Positions 1 through 7,600 of a DNA stretch of 8,703 nt are shown one piece after another; position 1 is the first letter of the stretch, and every line of letters begins with the position of its first letter. The notes below the pieces were generated by a model that worked only from the letters and a program-made list of their open reading frames with translations, ran no database searches and was not told where the DNA came from. A program made the position numbers and the translations under genes. The DNA is from DATFAS01 sp035254305 (lineage in GTDB: Bacteria; Bacillota; Bacilli; Aneurinibacillales; RAOX-1), in the NCBI GenBank assembly GCA_035254305.1, contig DATFAS010000162.1:1-8703 (forward strand), read 5' to 3'.

Positions 1-110
1 AGAATTGATTGTACATTTTACCTTGTAAGGTTGTTTGAGAAGCCCATAACGCAACCAACCCATATCGATAACCAATGTTCAATTCATATAATAAATAAAT
101 AGATCTAATC
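1..110. other. left-edge non-coding stretch upstream of the glycosyltransferase gene
   Basis: No convincing gene is visible here. Frame 1 of the plus strand is open from the window edge to a TAG at 100-102, and one minus-strand frame is also open across the segment. Both are too short and lack a recognisable motif, so neither is called. The AT-rich part from about 80 to 110 is the likely promoter/leader of the plus-strand gene. Confidence 0.4.
64..92 (+). promoter_or_regulatory. possible sigma-A-type promoter for the CgeB-like gene
   Basis: A perfect TATAAT lies at 87-92, inside a very AT-rich run. The hexamer 17 nt upstream (64-69, ATCGAT) is a poor match to TTGACA, so only the -10 box supports the call. 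Transcription would begin near 99 and give a leader of about 35 nt before the TTG start at 135. AT-rich sequence can give TATAAT by chance. Confidence 0.3.
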
Positions 111-116
111 TTGAAT

Positions 117-125
117 AGAGAGGAG
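117..125 (+). promoter_or_regulatory. ribosome binding site that decides the start of the CgeB-like gene
   Basis: AGAGAGGAG at 117-125 ends 9 nt before a TTG codon at 135. The frame is open back to another TTG at 111, but that codon has no purine-rich site upstream and would place this ribosome binding site inside the coding region. The site therefore favours TTG 135. Confidence 0.65.
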
Positions 126-134
126 ACATTTCCG

Positions 135-1055
135 TTGCGAAAGCTTAGCCTATTATTTATCACCCGTGATTTCACTAAATATGTAGAGAGAAACACTCAC
201 TATCTTATAAACGAGCTCGCAAAGATAACAAATCTTTCAGTCTGGCATGAAGCAGGAAATATCCATAACATTCTAAAACAAATGCCTACTGAGCCGGATT
301 TTATTCTTTTAAATGATTTAAAGGAAAGCCGTTGCCCCGAAATCAGCGGTCTATCTACTTTAAATTGTCCATTTGGCATCATTATGCATGACCTTCATTA
401 CAAGGTAGAAAAGCGAAAAAAATTTATCGAGGACAACGATGTCCAACATATTTTTTCAATCTATCGAGACCCTTTTCTACGAAAATATCCGAAATATCAA
501 GATCGGTTGCATTGGCTGCCACATTTTTTCAACCCTGAAATTTTTACAGATTATGGTCTACCGAAAGCCATCGACTGGTTGTTAATGGGGGAAGTAGCCT
601 ATTATTATCCATTGAGAGAAAAAATAGTGGAGCAATTGTCAACAAGACCGGAATTTGTCTGGCATCAGCACCCAGGCTACCGTAACATTAACGATGGGGA
701 AAAGGTTTTTGTCGGTGTAGATTATGCGAAGGAAATTAATCGAAGTAAAATTTTTCTCACCTGTGATTCGATCCTTCATTATCCTATCATCAAGTATTAT
801 GAAGTATTAGCCTGCAACACGCTGTTGTTAGCACCATGTCCCAAGGAACTACTTGATTTAGGATTTATCCCAGGCAAACATTTTGTTGAAATCAATGAAC
901 ATAATTTCCTGGAGAAGGCTGAATACTATCTTACTCATGAAGAAGAAAGAAAAAAAATAGCGGAGCAAGGCTACAACATGGTCCATCAAAACCATACAAC
1001 ACAAATTCGAGCCTCACAATTAGTAGAGATGATCCAAACTATTCTCGCATCATAA
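135..1055 (+). CDS. CgeB-like glycosyltransferase family protein (GT-B fold, family 1 type C-terminus)
   Basis: A 306-residue protein if the TTG at 135 is the start; a TTG at 111 would add eight residues but lacks a ribosome binding site. The N-terminus (RKLSLLFITRD, then a stretch on 'LINELAKITNLSVWHEAGN') resembles the first Rossmann-like half of CgeB/YkvP-type proteins linked to Bacillus spore surface maturation. The C-terminal third (about residues 200-300) looks like the Glyco_trans_1_2 domain: INRSKIFLTCDS, then KYYEVLAC near 220-227 with the glutamate typical of nucleotide-sugar binding in this fold, then a 'GKHFVEI' strand and a terminal helix. There is no signal peptide or membrane segment, so it is probably cytoplasmic. 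Donor, acceptor and any role in spores are not shown by the sequence. It is transcribed towards the formate dehydrogenase cluster and separated from it by a shared terminator, so a functional link is unlikely. Confidence 0.75.
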   Translation: MRKLSLLFITRDFTKYVERNTHYLINELAKITNLSVWHEAGNIHNILKQMPTEPDFILLNDLKESRCPEISGLSTLNCPFGIIMHDLHYKVEKRKKFIEDNDVQHIFSIYRDPFLRKYPKYQDRLHWLPHFFNPEIFTDYGLPKAIDWLLMGEVAYYYPLREKIVEQLSTRPEFVWHQHPGYRNINDGEKVFVGVDYAKEINRSKIFLTCDSILHYPIIKYYEVLACNTLLLAPCPKELLDLGFIPGKHFVEINEHNFLEKAEYYLTHEEERKKIAEQGYNMVHQNHTTQIRASQLVEMIQTILAS

Positions 1056-1056
1056 A

Positions 1057-1108
1057 AAAAGGGGCATCGCCAACTACTTCAAAAAGTAGTTTTGCAACAG
1101 CCCCTTTT
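1057..1108. terminator. bidirectional intrinsic terminator between the converging CgeB-like gene and tatA
   Basis: The outer stem is AAAAGGGGC (1057-1065) with GCCCCTTTT (1100-1108). Inside it, AACTACTT (1072-1079) pairs with AAGTAGTT (1084-1091) around the loop CAAA. Read on the minus strand, the structure is followed by seven Ts, a good terminator for the formate dehydrogenase operon. Read on the plus strand, it ends in TTTTATTTAT and can stop the 135-1055 gene, whose stop codon lies 1 nt upstream. Confidence 0.85.
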
Positions 1109-1120
1109 ATTTATATTTAA

Positions 1121-1300
1121 TTAATTGCTTTTCTCGCTGCTATTTTCTACGCTGCTACGTAGCTCTTTCGTAGAGTCTTTAAACTCTTTTAAAGTTTTTC
1201 CCATTGCCCGCCCCAACTCTGGCAATTTATTTGGCCCAAAAATAATCAAAGCCAGCACAAGAATCATGATCAATCCTGGTACACCTATATTTTGGAACAT
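1121..1300 (-). CDS. tatA: TatA-type twin-arginine translocase subunit
   Basis: A 59-residue protein whose ATG at 1298-1300 follows a strong AAGGAGG (1309-1315) with an 8-nt spacer. It has the standard TatA/E layout. A short N-terminus leads into one hydrophobic helix (about residues 6-20, VPGLIMILVLALIIF). The FGP hinge at 21-23 follows, then an amphipathic helix beginning 'KLPELGRAMGKTLKEFK' with the LPELGR signature, and a charged, polar tail. TatA oligomerises in the membrane to let folded proteins through the TatC-containing translocase. The gene is last in the operon, 22 nt after mobA, and an obvious client, FdnG with its twin-arginine signal, is encoded upstream. No tatC is present in the window, so TatC must be encoded elsewhere. 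The length is at the short end for TatA but normal for Gram-positive TatA proteins. Confidence 0.93.
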   Translation of the reverse strand: MFQNIGVPGLIMILVLALIIFGPNKLPELGRAMGKTLKEFKDSTKELRSSVENSSEKSN

Positions 1301-1322
1301 ATAGAACCCCTCCTTATTCCTA

Positions 1323-1931
1323 CTATTTTTTTTCGCTTTTGTTCTCCTTCACAATCTGATCGAGAACCATTTGATACTCCTCTGGATTATTCATGTTAGT
1401 AAAAACAACATCAGACGAGATTACCTTTTGCAACTCATCTTGCTCCACATATCTAACATTCAATCGATCTAAGAAATGAACCAAACGAAGATTACCAGTT
1501 ATAATACATTCTTCGATTGACTTCGCGCAGGCTTTACGATAGACCGCAAATAATGGGTGAAGCTGACCATCCCAACGTGGAACAACTGCATCTACCTCTC
1601 GGCTTATTCCTACCAAGTAATTACCCAATGTTGTAGATACAAAAGGCATATCACAAGCAACAACTAAATTCACTTCAGCTAAAGAAGCTAGCAGCCCAGC
1701 ATGGATCCCCGCAAGTGGGCCTTGTCCTGGATATACATCAGACGTCATAGGAACATTCAACCAGCTGTATGTATCCTGATCATTCGTCACCAACACAATA
1801 TGAGAAAAAGAAGGTGCAAGGGTATCCAAAATTTTTTCAATATTAGCTTTTCCTTCTACAGGTAATAAAGCTTTATTCGTACCCATTCTACTCGATTTAC
1901 CACCGGCTAGGATGATTAATCCAATCGTCAT
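1323..1931 (-). CDS. mobA: molybdenum cofactor guanylyltransferase MobA
   Basis: A 202-residue cytoplasmic enzyme expected to transfer GMP from GTP to molybdopterin, giving the MGD cofactor used by formate dehydrogenases. The nucleotidyltransferase signature lies at 8-20 (LAGGKSSRMGTNK). The usual RMGxDK has Asn at 19 in place of Asp. Other family motifs are GPLAGIHAGL (71-80), the metal-binding ACDMPF (92-97, Asp94), HPLFAVYR (125-132) and NMNNPEEY (179-186). Length and motif order are normal for MobA. ATG at 1929-1931 follows GGAGG (1936-1940) at a short 4-nt distance, within the 16-nt gap after fdhE, so co-transcription and probably coupled translation are expected. Its place in a formate dehydrogenase operon fits, because the bis-MGD cofactor is needed by FdnG. 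Other molybdoenzymes in the cell could use it too. Confidence 0.93.
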   Translation of the reverse strand: MTIGLIILAGGKSSRMGTNKALLPVEGKANIEKILDTLAPSFSHIVLVTNDQDTYSWLNVPMTSDVYPGQGPLAGIHAGLLASLAEVNLVVACDMPFVSTTLGNYLVGISREVDAVVPRWDGQLHPLFAVYRKACAKSIEECIITGNLRLVHFLDRLNVRYVEQDELQKVISSDVVFTNMNNPEEYQMVLDQIVKENKSEKK

Positions 1932-1947
1932 ATTACCTCCATGAGTA

Positions 1948-2778
1948 CTAACGGAAATATCCCTTTTCCTCTGCTATCAAATCTAAATGTAGTGTTGCCA
2001 TATCCTCTAACAAAAGCAAAGGATAGGGTTGAGGCGAAAGCGTATGAAAACCCTTCACATAGGTTTTACATTCATTACATACATCCAAGCGACATCGATT
2101 CTTCTCTTCTTCTATATAGAAGTAGTCTAAGGAATCATGTTTGGTATTTTCACAGTTTACACATCCTAGGCGCTTATATAACCAGTCACATCCACAGGCA
2201 CCACAACGTAGGTAACGAAATTGCTCCGAATCACGGTACTCCGAAATAATTGGAGCAGAACCACACACAGGACAAAAGCCCTGCTTCCACACATCTAGGG
2301 AGAATCCATCTGTCCATCCTTTGGCATACCGATCTAATGTAGGAAGAAGACTATATTGCACAAGAATAGACAACAATCCAGTTTCTATCCCATACTGCTC
2401 GGCCATATTCCACAACATCTGATCATCATTACGAAGGATCCCTAACAATAATTTTCGGATGTCCTCATCACTCGTTGCTTTCTCCCATTTCTTCAGTGCC
2501 TTGTGAGCCTTGCCAACCCCATCCCATTTGATTAAATTCCGCAACAAAGGAATGGCATAATCAAGATTGACCTGCTCTTCCAAACCGTACAACAAATACT
2601 CCCCTTTGGCTAGCTTTTGCTCTTTCTCCTCTTCAACGATTGCGATTGGGGTAAAAGACGGAGAGTGCATTAATAATCTTTTAACCAGATCCTTATGGAC
2701 AGCAGCCAAATCCTTGACTGATTTATCCCTGGCTTTAATGTTCTTCCACCGGTTCTCAACGGTTGCCAACATATCCAT
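1948..2778 (-). CDS. fdhE: formate dehydrogenase accessory protein FdhE
   Basis: A 276-residue cytoplasmic maturation factor. FdhE proteins bind the catalytic subunit of Tat-exported formate dehydrogenases and are needed for active enzyme, with a redox-sensitive rubredoxin-like metal site. The C-terminal half shows four CxxC pairs: Cys169/172 (CPVCG), Cys192/195 (CGACG), Cys206/209 (CVNCE) and Cys234/237 (CNECK), the expected zinc/iron-ribbon layout. The N-terminal ~160 residues are helical and charged, without recognisable motifs. The ATG at 2776-2778 follows GGGAGGT (2787-2793) with a 9-nt gap after GGAGG; a second in-frame ATG at 2770-2772 is too far from it. Unlike the tightly packed structural genes, fdhE is preceded by a 141-nt gap, so it may also have its own promoter or a different mRNA level. 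It is followed by mobA after 16 nt. Confidence 0.93.
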   Translation of the reverse strand: MDMLATVENRWKNIKARDKSVKDLAAVHKDLVKRLLMHSPSFTPIAIVEEEKEQKLAKGEYLLYGLEEQVNLDYAIPLLRNLIKWDGVGKAHKALKKWEKATSDEDIRKLLLGILRNDDQMLWNMAEQYGIETGLLSILVQYSLLPTLDRYAKGWTDGFSLDVWKQGFCPVCGSAPIISEYRDSEQFRYLRCGACGCDWLYKRLGCVNCENTKHDSLDYFYIEEEKNRCRLDVCNECKTYVKGFHTLSPQPYPLLLLEDMATLHLDLIAEEKGYFR

Positions 2779-2919
2779 AGCTAGCTACCTCCCTAAGAAT
2801 CATTCAGTTATATACACACATAGTTCTAGTACTAAAGAAAACTTGGCTGGCACAAGCCTTTAACGCCTGAGACAGCCTTCTCTATCCTCTAAGTAGGAAG
2901 TGGTGAGAAAAACTCACCA
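2779..2919 (-). other. 141-nt gap between the membrane subunit and fdhE
   Basis: This is the only sizeable gap inside the cluster. It begins with the stem-loop described separately. A weak GGCTG/CAGCC pairing (2845-2849 with 2873-2877) follows, with a large loop and then a T-rich run on the minus strand. Near 2805-2815 (read on the minus strand) lies an AT-rich GTATATAAC that could serve as a -10 for an fdhE-mobA-tatA transcript, but no good -35 is visible. No small gene is supported. I could not match it to a known riboswitch, including the Moco motif. Confidence 0.4.
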
Positions 2920-2921
2920 CT
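2899..2921 (-). terminator. perfect 9-bp stem-loop overlapping the membrane-subunit stop codon
   Basis: Read on the minus strand, AGTGGTGAG, loop TTTTT and CTCACCACT form a perfect hairpin whose first base lies in the TAG stop of the NrfD-type gene (2920-2922). The 3' arm is followed by TCCTACTT, not a run of Ts, so it is a poor intrinsic terminator. It could act as a partial terminator or as an mRNA 3'-end stabiliser that lowers fdhE-mobA-tatA relative to the structural genes. Confidence 0.5.
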
Positions 2922-3846
2922 AAAAATTTTGAGCACCAACAACCATTACATAACGTAGAATCAATCCCCCAATGAGAATAAGTGCATTGGAAAGAATGAA
3001 GCTTTCTTTTTCACCTAGTAGATTTGGTCTATATCTCAATAATAGAGGTACAATAAGCCCCGCAAATAGCACACCACCAAATAATAACAGGCCATTACTT
3101 CCGGTAATCATAACTTTTGCTAAAGGGCCTAGGTTAAAGATAAATAAACCGATCACTATAATCTCAGCAACCATAAGGTACGTATCCGTCTTCTCAAGCC
3201 GATGGATATACCCTTCAGCCTCACGCTTTTGTCTAGTCATAGCAAGAACAATAACTGCAAGACCAGTTGAAACTCCAGAGATAACGAACAACAAAGGAAT
3301 AACACTTGTATGGGTCCAAATCGGCCATTGTGTTGCTGTAAGTAAAATTCCAGTGTAAGAACCAATATATCCAGCTAGTAAGATCCCAATAGTTAGATAT
3401 ATTTTCTTTACAGAACCTTCATGGAATCCCACAATTAATTTGGAAAAAGGTACACGGCTCTCAATTTGATATTTCTTAATCACCGCATAGAGAAAAGAAA
3501 TCGTAGCAAAGATTCCAAATACTGAAATAGCCCAAGCTCCCATAGACATCATAGAAGTAGGTTTGAAATTAAATGCAAGGTCACGTGGATTCCATAGTAC
3601 TCTTGTGAAAGCACGAACCTTATCAGAAACAGTAAAATCAAGGATAACTAATATACCACATAGAGCAATAAGTGGCATAGTGAAGAAATAACCAGTAATC
3701 GAATGGCGTTGATCACTTTTACTTCCCCATAATTGACCAAATGCTGCAAAAATATAAGATCCCACGGCAACCCCAGCGAAGAACAAATATAATGTAATTT
3801 CCCAATGCCAGTGAGGATTCTGTAAACCATGTTCATAAAGATACAT
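2920..3846 (-). CDS. nrfD: NrfD/PsrC-type quinone-interacting membrane subunit of formate dehydrogenase
   Basis: A 308-residue integral membrane protein with about eight hydrophobic helices (roughly 16-38, 51-72, 98-123, 148-170, 181-203, 222-243, 252-271, 283-304). The N-terminal pattern WHWEITLYLFFAGVAVGSY is typical of the NrfD/PsrC family, which binds quinone and no haem. This is not the four-helix, haem-b FdnI subunit (about 217 residues) of E. coli formate dehydrogenase-N. It should anchor FdnG-FdnH on the outer face of the membrane and pass electrons to menaquinone. The ATG at 3844-3846 lies 13 nt after fdnH. Its AAGGAGGG ribosome binding site shares bases with the fdnH TAA stop, a sign of coupled translation. 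Family assignment is firm; the direction of electron flow is inferred from the FdnG-type partner. Confidence 0.88.
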   Translation of the reverse strand: MYLYEHGLQNPHWHWEITLYLFFAGVAVGSYIFAAFGQLWGSKSDQRHSITGYFFTMPLIALCGILVILDFTVSDKVRAFTRVLWNPRDLAFNFKPTSMMSMGAWAISVFGIFATISFLYAVIKKYQIESRVPFSKLIVGFHEGSVKKIYLTIGILLAGYIGSYTGILLTATQWPIWTHTSVIPLLFVISGVSTGLAVIVLAMTRQKREAEGYIHRLEKTDTYLMVAEIIVIGLFIFNLGPLAKVMITGSNGLLLFGGVLFAGLIVPLLLRYRPNLLGEKESFILSNALILIGGLILRYVMVVGAQNF

Positions 3847-3859
3847 TACTTTTCCCTCC

Positions 3860-4663
3860 TTAGCTCGAAAAATGTTCGTCTTTTTGTTCTTCTAGCATTT
3901 TCATCCGATTGGCTCTAAACGTTAGCAAGCCTGCTAGTCCTACACCAACTAGACCAATTAAGCTTGATACATAACCACGGCCTAGCTTCTGAGAAGGTAG
4001 TTTCCCATTGGTTGGAAGTCCGTACACCTCAGGTTTATCTAATAAAAGATAGAAGACATTCAGTCCACCAAAGGTTTCTTCCGTACCATAAATATGCACT
4101 TCTTGCTCCCCTGATTTACGTAGGACCTGAGCACGTGCCTCCGCTTTCGCGCGAAGCTCTTCAACATTACCAAACTGAATAGCACCAGTTGGGCAAGTTT
4201 GTGCACAAGCTGGCTGCATCCCTTCCTGCAAGCGATCATAGCAAAGGGTACATTTCTTAGCAGTCCCACTCACTTCGTCCATAGAAATAACACCGAATGG
4301 ACAGCCTGCTACACAATAGCGACAACCGATACAGACATCCTGATCAACATATACTGTATCAAACTCTGTACGGATAATCGCATTGGTAGGGCAAACCTGC
4401 ATACATCCAGCATGCTGACAATGTTTACACGAATCGGACATAAATAGCCATCTTTGCATGGAACGATCATCCGAGAATTGTTCGATGAATTTAACATGGC
4501 GCCAGTTCTGCGCACTTAGTTTTTCTGTGTTGTCATAGCTATTGCCAGTAAACCCTATATGGTCAGCCATAGGAAGGTTATTCCATTCCTTACACGCTAC
4601 CTGACAGCCTTTACACCCCGTACAATATGAGGTATCAACAAACATCCCTTTACTCTCTGCCAT
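3860..4663 (-). CDS. fdnH: formate dehydrogenase iron-sulfur (beta) subunit with four [4Fe-4S] clusters
   Basis: A 267-residue ferredoxin-like electron-transfer subunit that relays electrons from FdnG to the membrane subunit. Sixteen cysteines fall into four groups: 14/17/20/24, 79/82/87/91, 111/114/117/121 and 138/141/153/157, the pattern of the DMSO reductase-family beta subunits. The stretch 'WRHVKFIEQF' and the region around CGCW-free loops match FdnH/FdoH-like proteins. A hydrophobic helix at 231-249 followed by a positively charged tail is the C-terminal membrane anchor seen in FdnH. There is no signal peptide, so it is expected to be exported by hitch-hiking with FdnG on the Tat pathway. 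ATG at 4661-4663 is 3 nt after the fdnG stop, and its AGGAGGGGG ribosome binding site lies within the last fdnG codons. Confidence 0.93.
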   Translation of the reverse strand: MAESKGMFVDTSYCTGCKGCQVACKEWNNLPMADHIGFTGNSYDNTEKLSAQNWRHVKFIEQFSDDRSMQRWLFMSDSCKHCQHAGCMQVCPTNAIIRTEFDTVYVDQDVCIGCRYCVAGCPFGVISMDEVSGTAKKCTLCYDRLQEGMQPACAQTCPTGAIQFGNVEELRAKAEARAQVLRKSGEQEVHIYGTEETFGGLNVFYLLLDKPEVYGLPTNGKLPSQKLGRGYVSSLIGLVGVGLAGLLTFRANRMKMLEEQKDEHFSS

Positions 4664-4666
4664 TTC

Positions 4667-7600
4667 TTATACCCCCTCCTTAATGCGGCCTTTACGTACA
4701 TTACATGTAAAAGCTTTACTCTCATGGATATTCGCATTCGGGTCTCCAACAATGGCAGTTAATTCGTTACTTGCACTTCCGGTTGCAATTCCCGCATAAC
4801 CCCAATGGATCGGCATACCAACTTGATGGACAACCTTTCCATCAATATGGAATGGACGCATTCTTTTGGTCACTAGAGCTTTTGCTTCGGCCTTACTTCG
4901 TGCTGTCTCAATCGTTACCCAATCTCCATTCTGAATACCTAACGAACGAGCTAATTCTGGACTGATTTCAAGGAATACCTCAGGCATGATCTCAGCAAGC
5001 CATGGTAACCAACGGCTCATCGCACCACTTAAATGATGCTCTGTTACACGATAGGTTGTCATGATATGTGGATATTTTGGATTACCAACACCATGGACCT
5101 CGTTGTGAGGAATATTCTTATAGTAAATTGCCGCTGGATTATGTGGATATTTAGGGTAGAGCTTATTGCCCACAGGCGCATCCACTGGCTCATAGTGAGT
5201 TGGTAACGGACCATCTGCTAATGGTCCATACAGTTGGATGACTCCATCTGGATTCATAATAAATGGATCAGTACCACTTAGATAATCCATCCCTATTCCA
5301 TCTGGTTTTGCCTTCGAATCAGGTGCCTTCGTTACAACGAAGTCAGGTACATCAAGCCCTGTCCACTTCGTTCCATCCCACCATACATATTTCTTACGAT
5401 CTGACCATGGTCGCCCCGCAGGATCTGCAGAAGCACGGTTATAAATAACGTGACGATTCGATGGCCAACTAAATCCCCATTTTAAGCTAACATAATCGTC
5501 GCCTTTCCTTGAGGCTGCCAAATTCGTCTCGGAGTTTGGAAACACGCCTGTATAAATCCAGCAACCACAAGCAGTTGAGCCATCATCCTTAAGATCAGCA
5601 AATTTCTCAACTTGTTTACCCGAATTCACATAGTACCCATTAATTTCCTTCAACATGGCTACTGTATCAGGTTCTTTAATCTTAAAGCCATCTTCTTCCT
5701 TCGGCTCATAATCCCAAGTAAAATTATGAATAGGCCAGTCGCGATCATTGGTGCTATTCTTATAAAGCTCCTTCATTCGCTTCCCTAACTCATAAGTAAA
5801 TGAGATATCAGATCGACAATCTCCTGGTGGATCTGCAGCCTTCTCTTTCCATTGTGCCATCCGGCTTGTGTTGGTAAAGCTACCATCCGTTTCGGCAAAG
5901 ACAGCGGTAGGGAAGAAGAAAATTTCCGTCTTAATATCTTCTGTGTTAATTTCACCATTCACTACTTCTGGAGCCTTATACCAGAATGTAGCAGTCTCTG
6001 TTAAAAATGGATCACGAACAACCATCCAATCGAGCTTCCCTAAGGCCTCCCGTTGGAATTTAGCATTCTGTCCACCGATCGCTGGGTTTTGACCTAGGGC
6101 AAAGAAGCCCTTCACAATCCCCTTGTGCATATCTTCAAACATATTGTAATGAGAATGATTTCCAATCAATTTAGGTAGATAATCATATCCAAATTGGTTC
6201 TCAGGTGTTGCAGCATCACCAAACATGGCCTTTAGTAAACTGACCATATATTTTGGATAGTTCACCCACCAACCTGTTGGCTTCGTCTCTTCAAATAGAT
6301 AGTTTTCCAATGTGTCATGGTTCTTCTTGACTGTTGGAGTGTTTAGGTAGCCATTTAAGAGATTATATAGTGTCGACAGATCCGTTGCTCCTTGAACGTT
6401 TGAGTGACCACGTAGAGCCATAATTCCCCCACCAGGGCGACCCATGTTTCCAAGAAGGGATTGCAGAATACCTGCCGCACGGATTAGCTGTGTTCCAGTA
6501 GTATGCTGCGTCCAACCCATTGCATAACAGAATGCCGTCGTACGATCCTTACCTGAATTCTCAGTGATCGTCTCAGCTATCTTAATGAAGTCTTGTTTTG
6601 GTGTACCACAAATCTGTTCAACCATTTCAGGTGTATAACGGGCAAAGTGCTTCTTAAGAATTTGGAATACAGATCTTGGATGTTGTAGAGTCTCATCGCG
6701 TTTTGGATGTCCCTTTAACTTCTTAGCAGCAATTCGTTCAGTTAATGTCTTTAATTCACCGGTTGGCTTGACAGGCTCATCCCGTTCGAAATCCCACAAA
6801 CTTTGGTTATAGGATCGCTTATCCGCATCAAAGCCTGAGAATAGCCCCTCAAGATCTTCCGTATCCTGAAAAGTATCCTTCACGATAAATGAAGCATTCG
6901 TATAATTAAGTACATATTCTTTAAAATATTTCTCATTTTGAAGAACATAATTGATTAAACCACCCAGGAAGGCAATATCTGATCCTGATCTCATAGGTGT
7001 ATAGGATGTGGCTAAAGCGGAAGTTCTCGTAAATCGTGGATCGATGCTTAGAACCTTAGCTCCTTTTTCTTTCGCTTTAAGCACCCATTTAAATCCAACA
7101 GGATGATTTTCCGCGAAGTTAGAACCCATAATAACAATACAATCACTCTCCGCCAAATCCCTTGGCGTTGTCGTAGCACCACCACGACCGAAGCTAGTAC
7201 CCAGACCGGGCACTGTAGAGCTGTGTCATATACGGGCCTGATTTTCCATGCTCACAATACCTAATGCACGGAAAAGCTTCTGATGGATATAGTTCCATTC
7301 ATTCTCCATTGTTGATCCACCCAACGTGGCAATGGCAGGAGTCATATTAACGGTTTTACCATCTAGTTTCTCAATGAAGGTTTTTTCTCTTGTATCTTTA
7401 ATCTTTTTAGCTACTTGCTCCATCGCCCAATCTAGTGGCTTTTCTTCCCACTTTGTACTATGTGGCGCCCGGTAGAGCACCTTGGTTTGGCGTTCTTTGT
7501 TGTCCACTAATTGGTAGGATGCTGCCCCTTTAGGGCATAAAGACCCTTGATTTACAGGGCTGTCTGGATTCCCCTCTATGTTGATAATTTTGCCCCCAGA

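Noticed and set aside
1..134. Partial gene at the left edge (plus frame 1 open to TAG 100, or a minus-strand frame open across the edge)
   Set aside because: Each is only about 30-45 codons in AT-rich sequence, with no ribosome binding site or recognisable motif, and one overlaps the promoter and ribosome binding site of the 135-1055 gene.
2779..2919. Molybdenum-cofactor riboswitch in front of fdhE
   Set aside because: The context would suit one, but the sequence does not show the conserved Moco motif pairing or consensus bases that I could recognise; only weak short pairings are present apart from the stop-codon hairpin.
1941..5448. Plus-strand open frames of 60-128 codons opposite fdhE, nrfD, fdnH and fdnG
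   Set aside because: They are antisense shadows of well-supported genes, with low-complexity or unfamilar translations and no ribosome binding sites.
4667..7213. Separate ~848-residue formate dehydrogenase starting at GTG 7213
   Set aside because: It is the part of fdnG after the selenocysteine codon. No ribosome binding site precedes the GTG, and the protein would lack the Tat signal, the [4Fe-4S] cysteines and the metal ligand.
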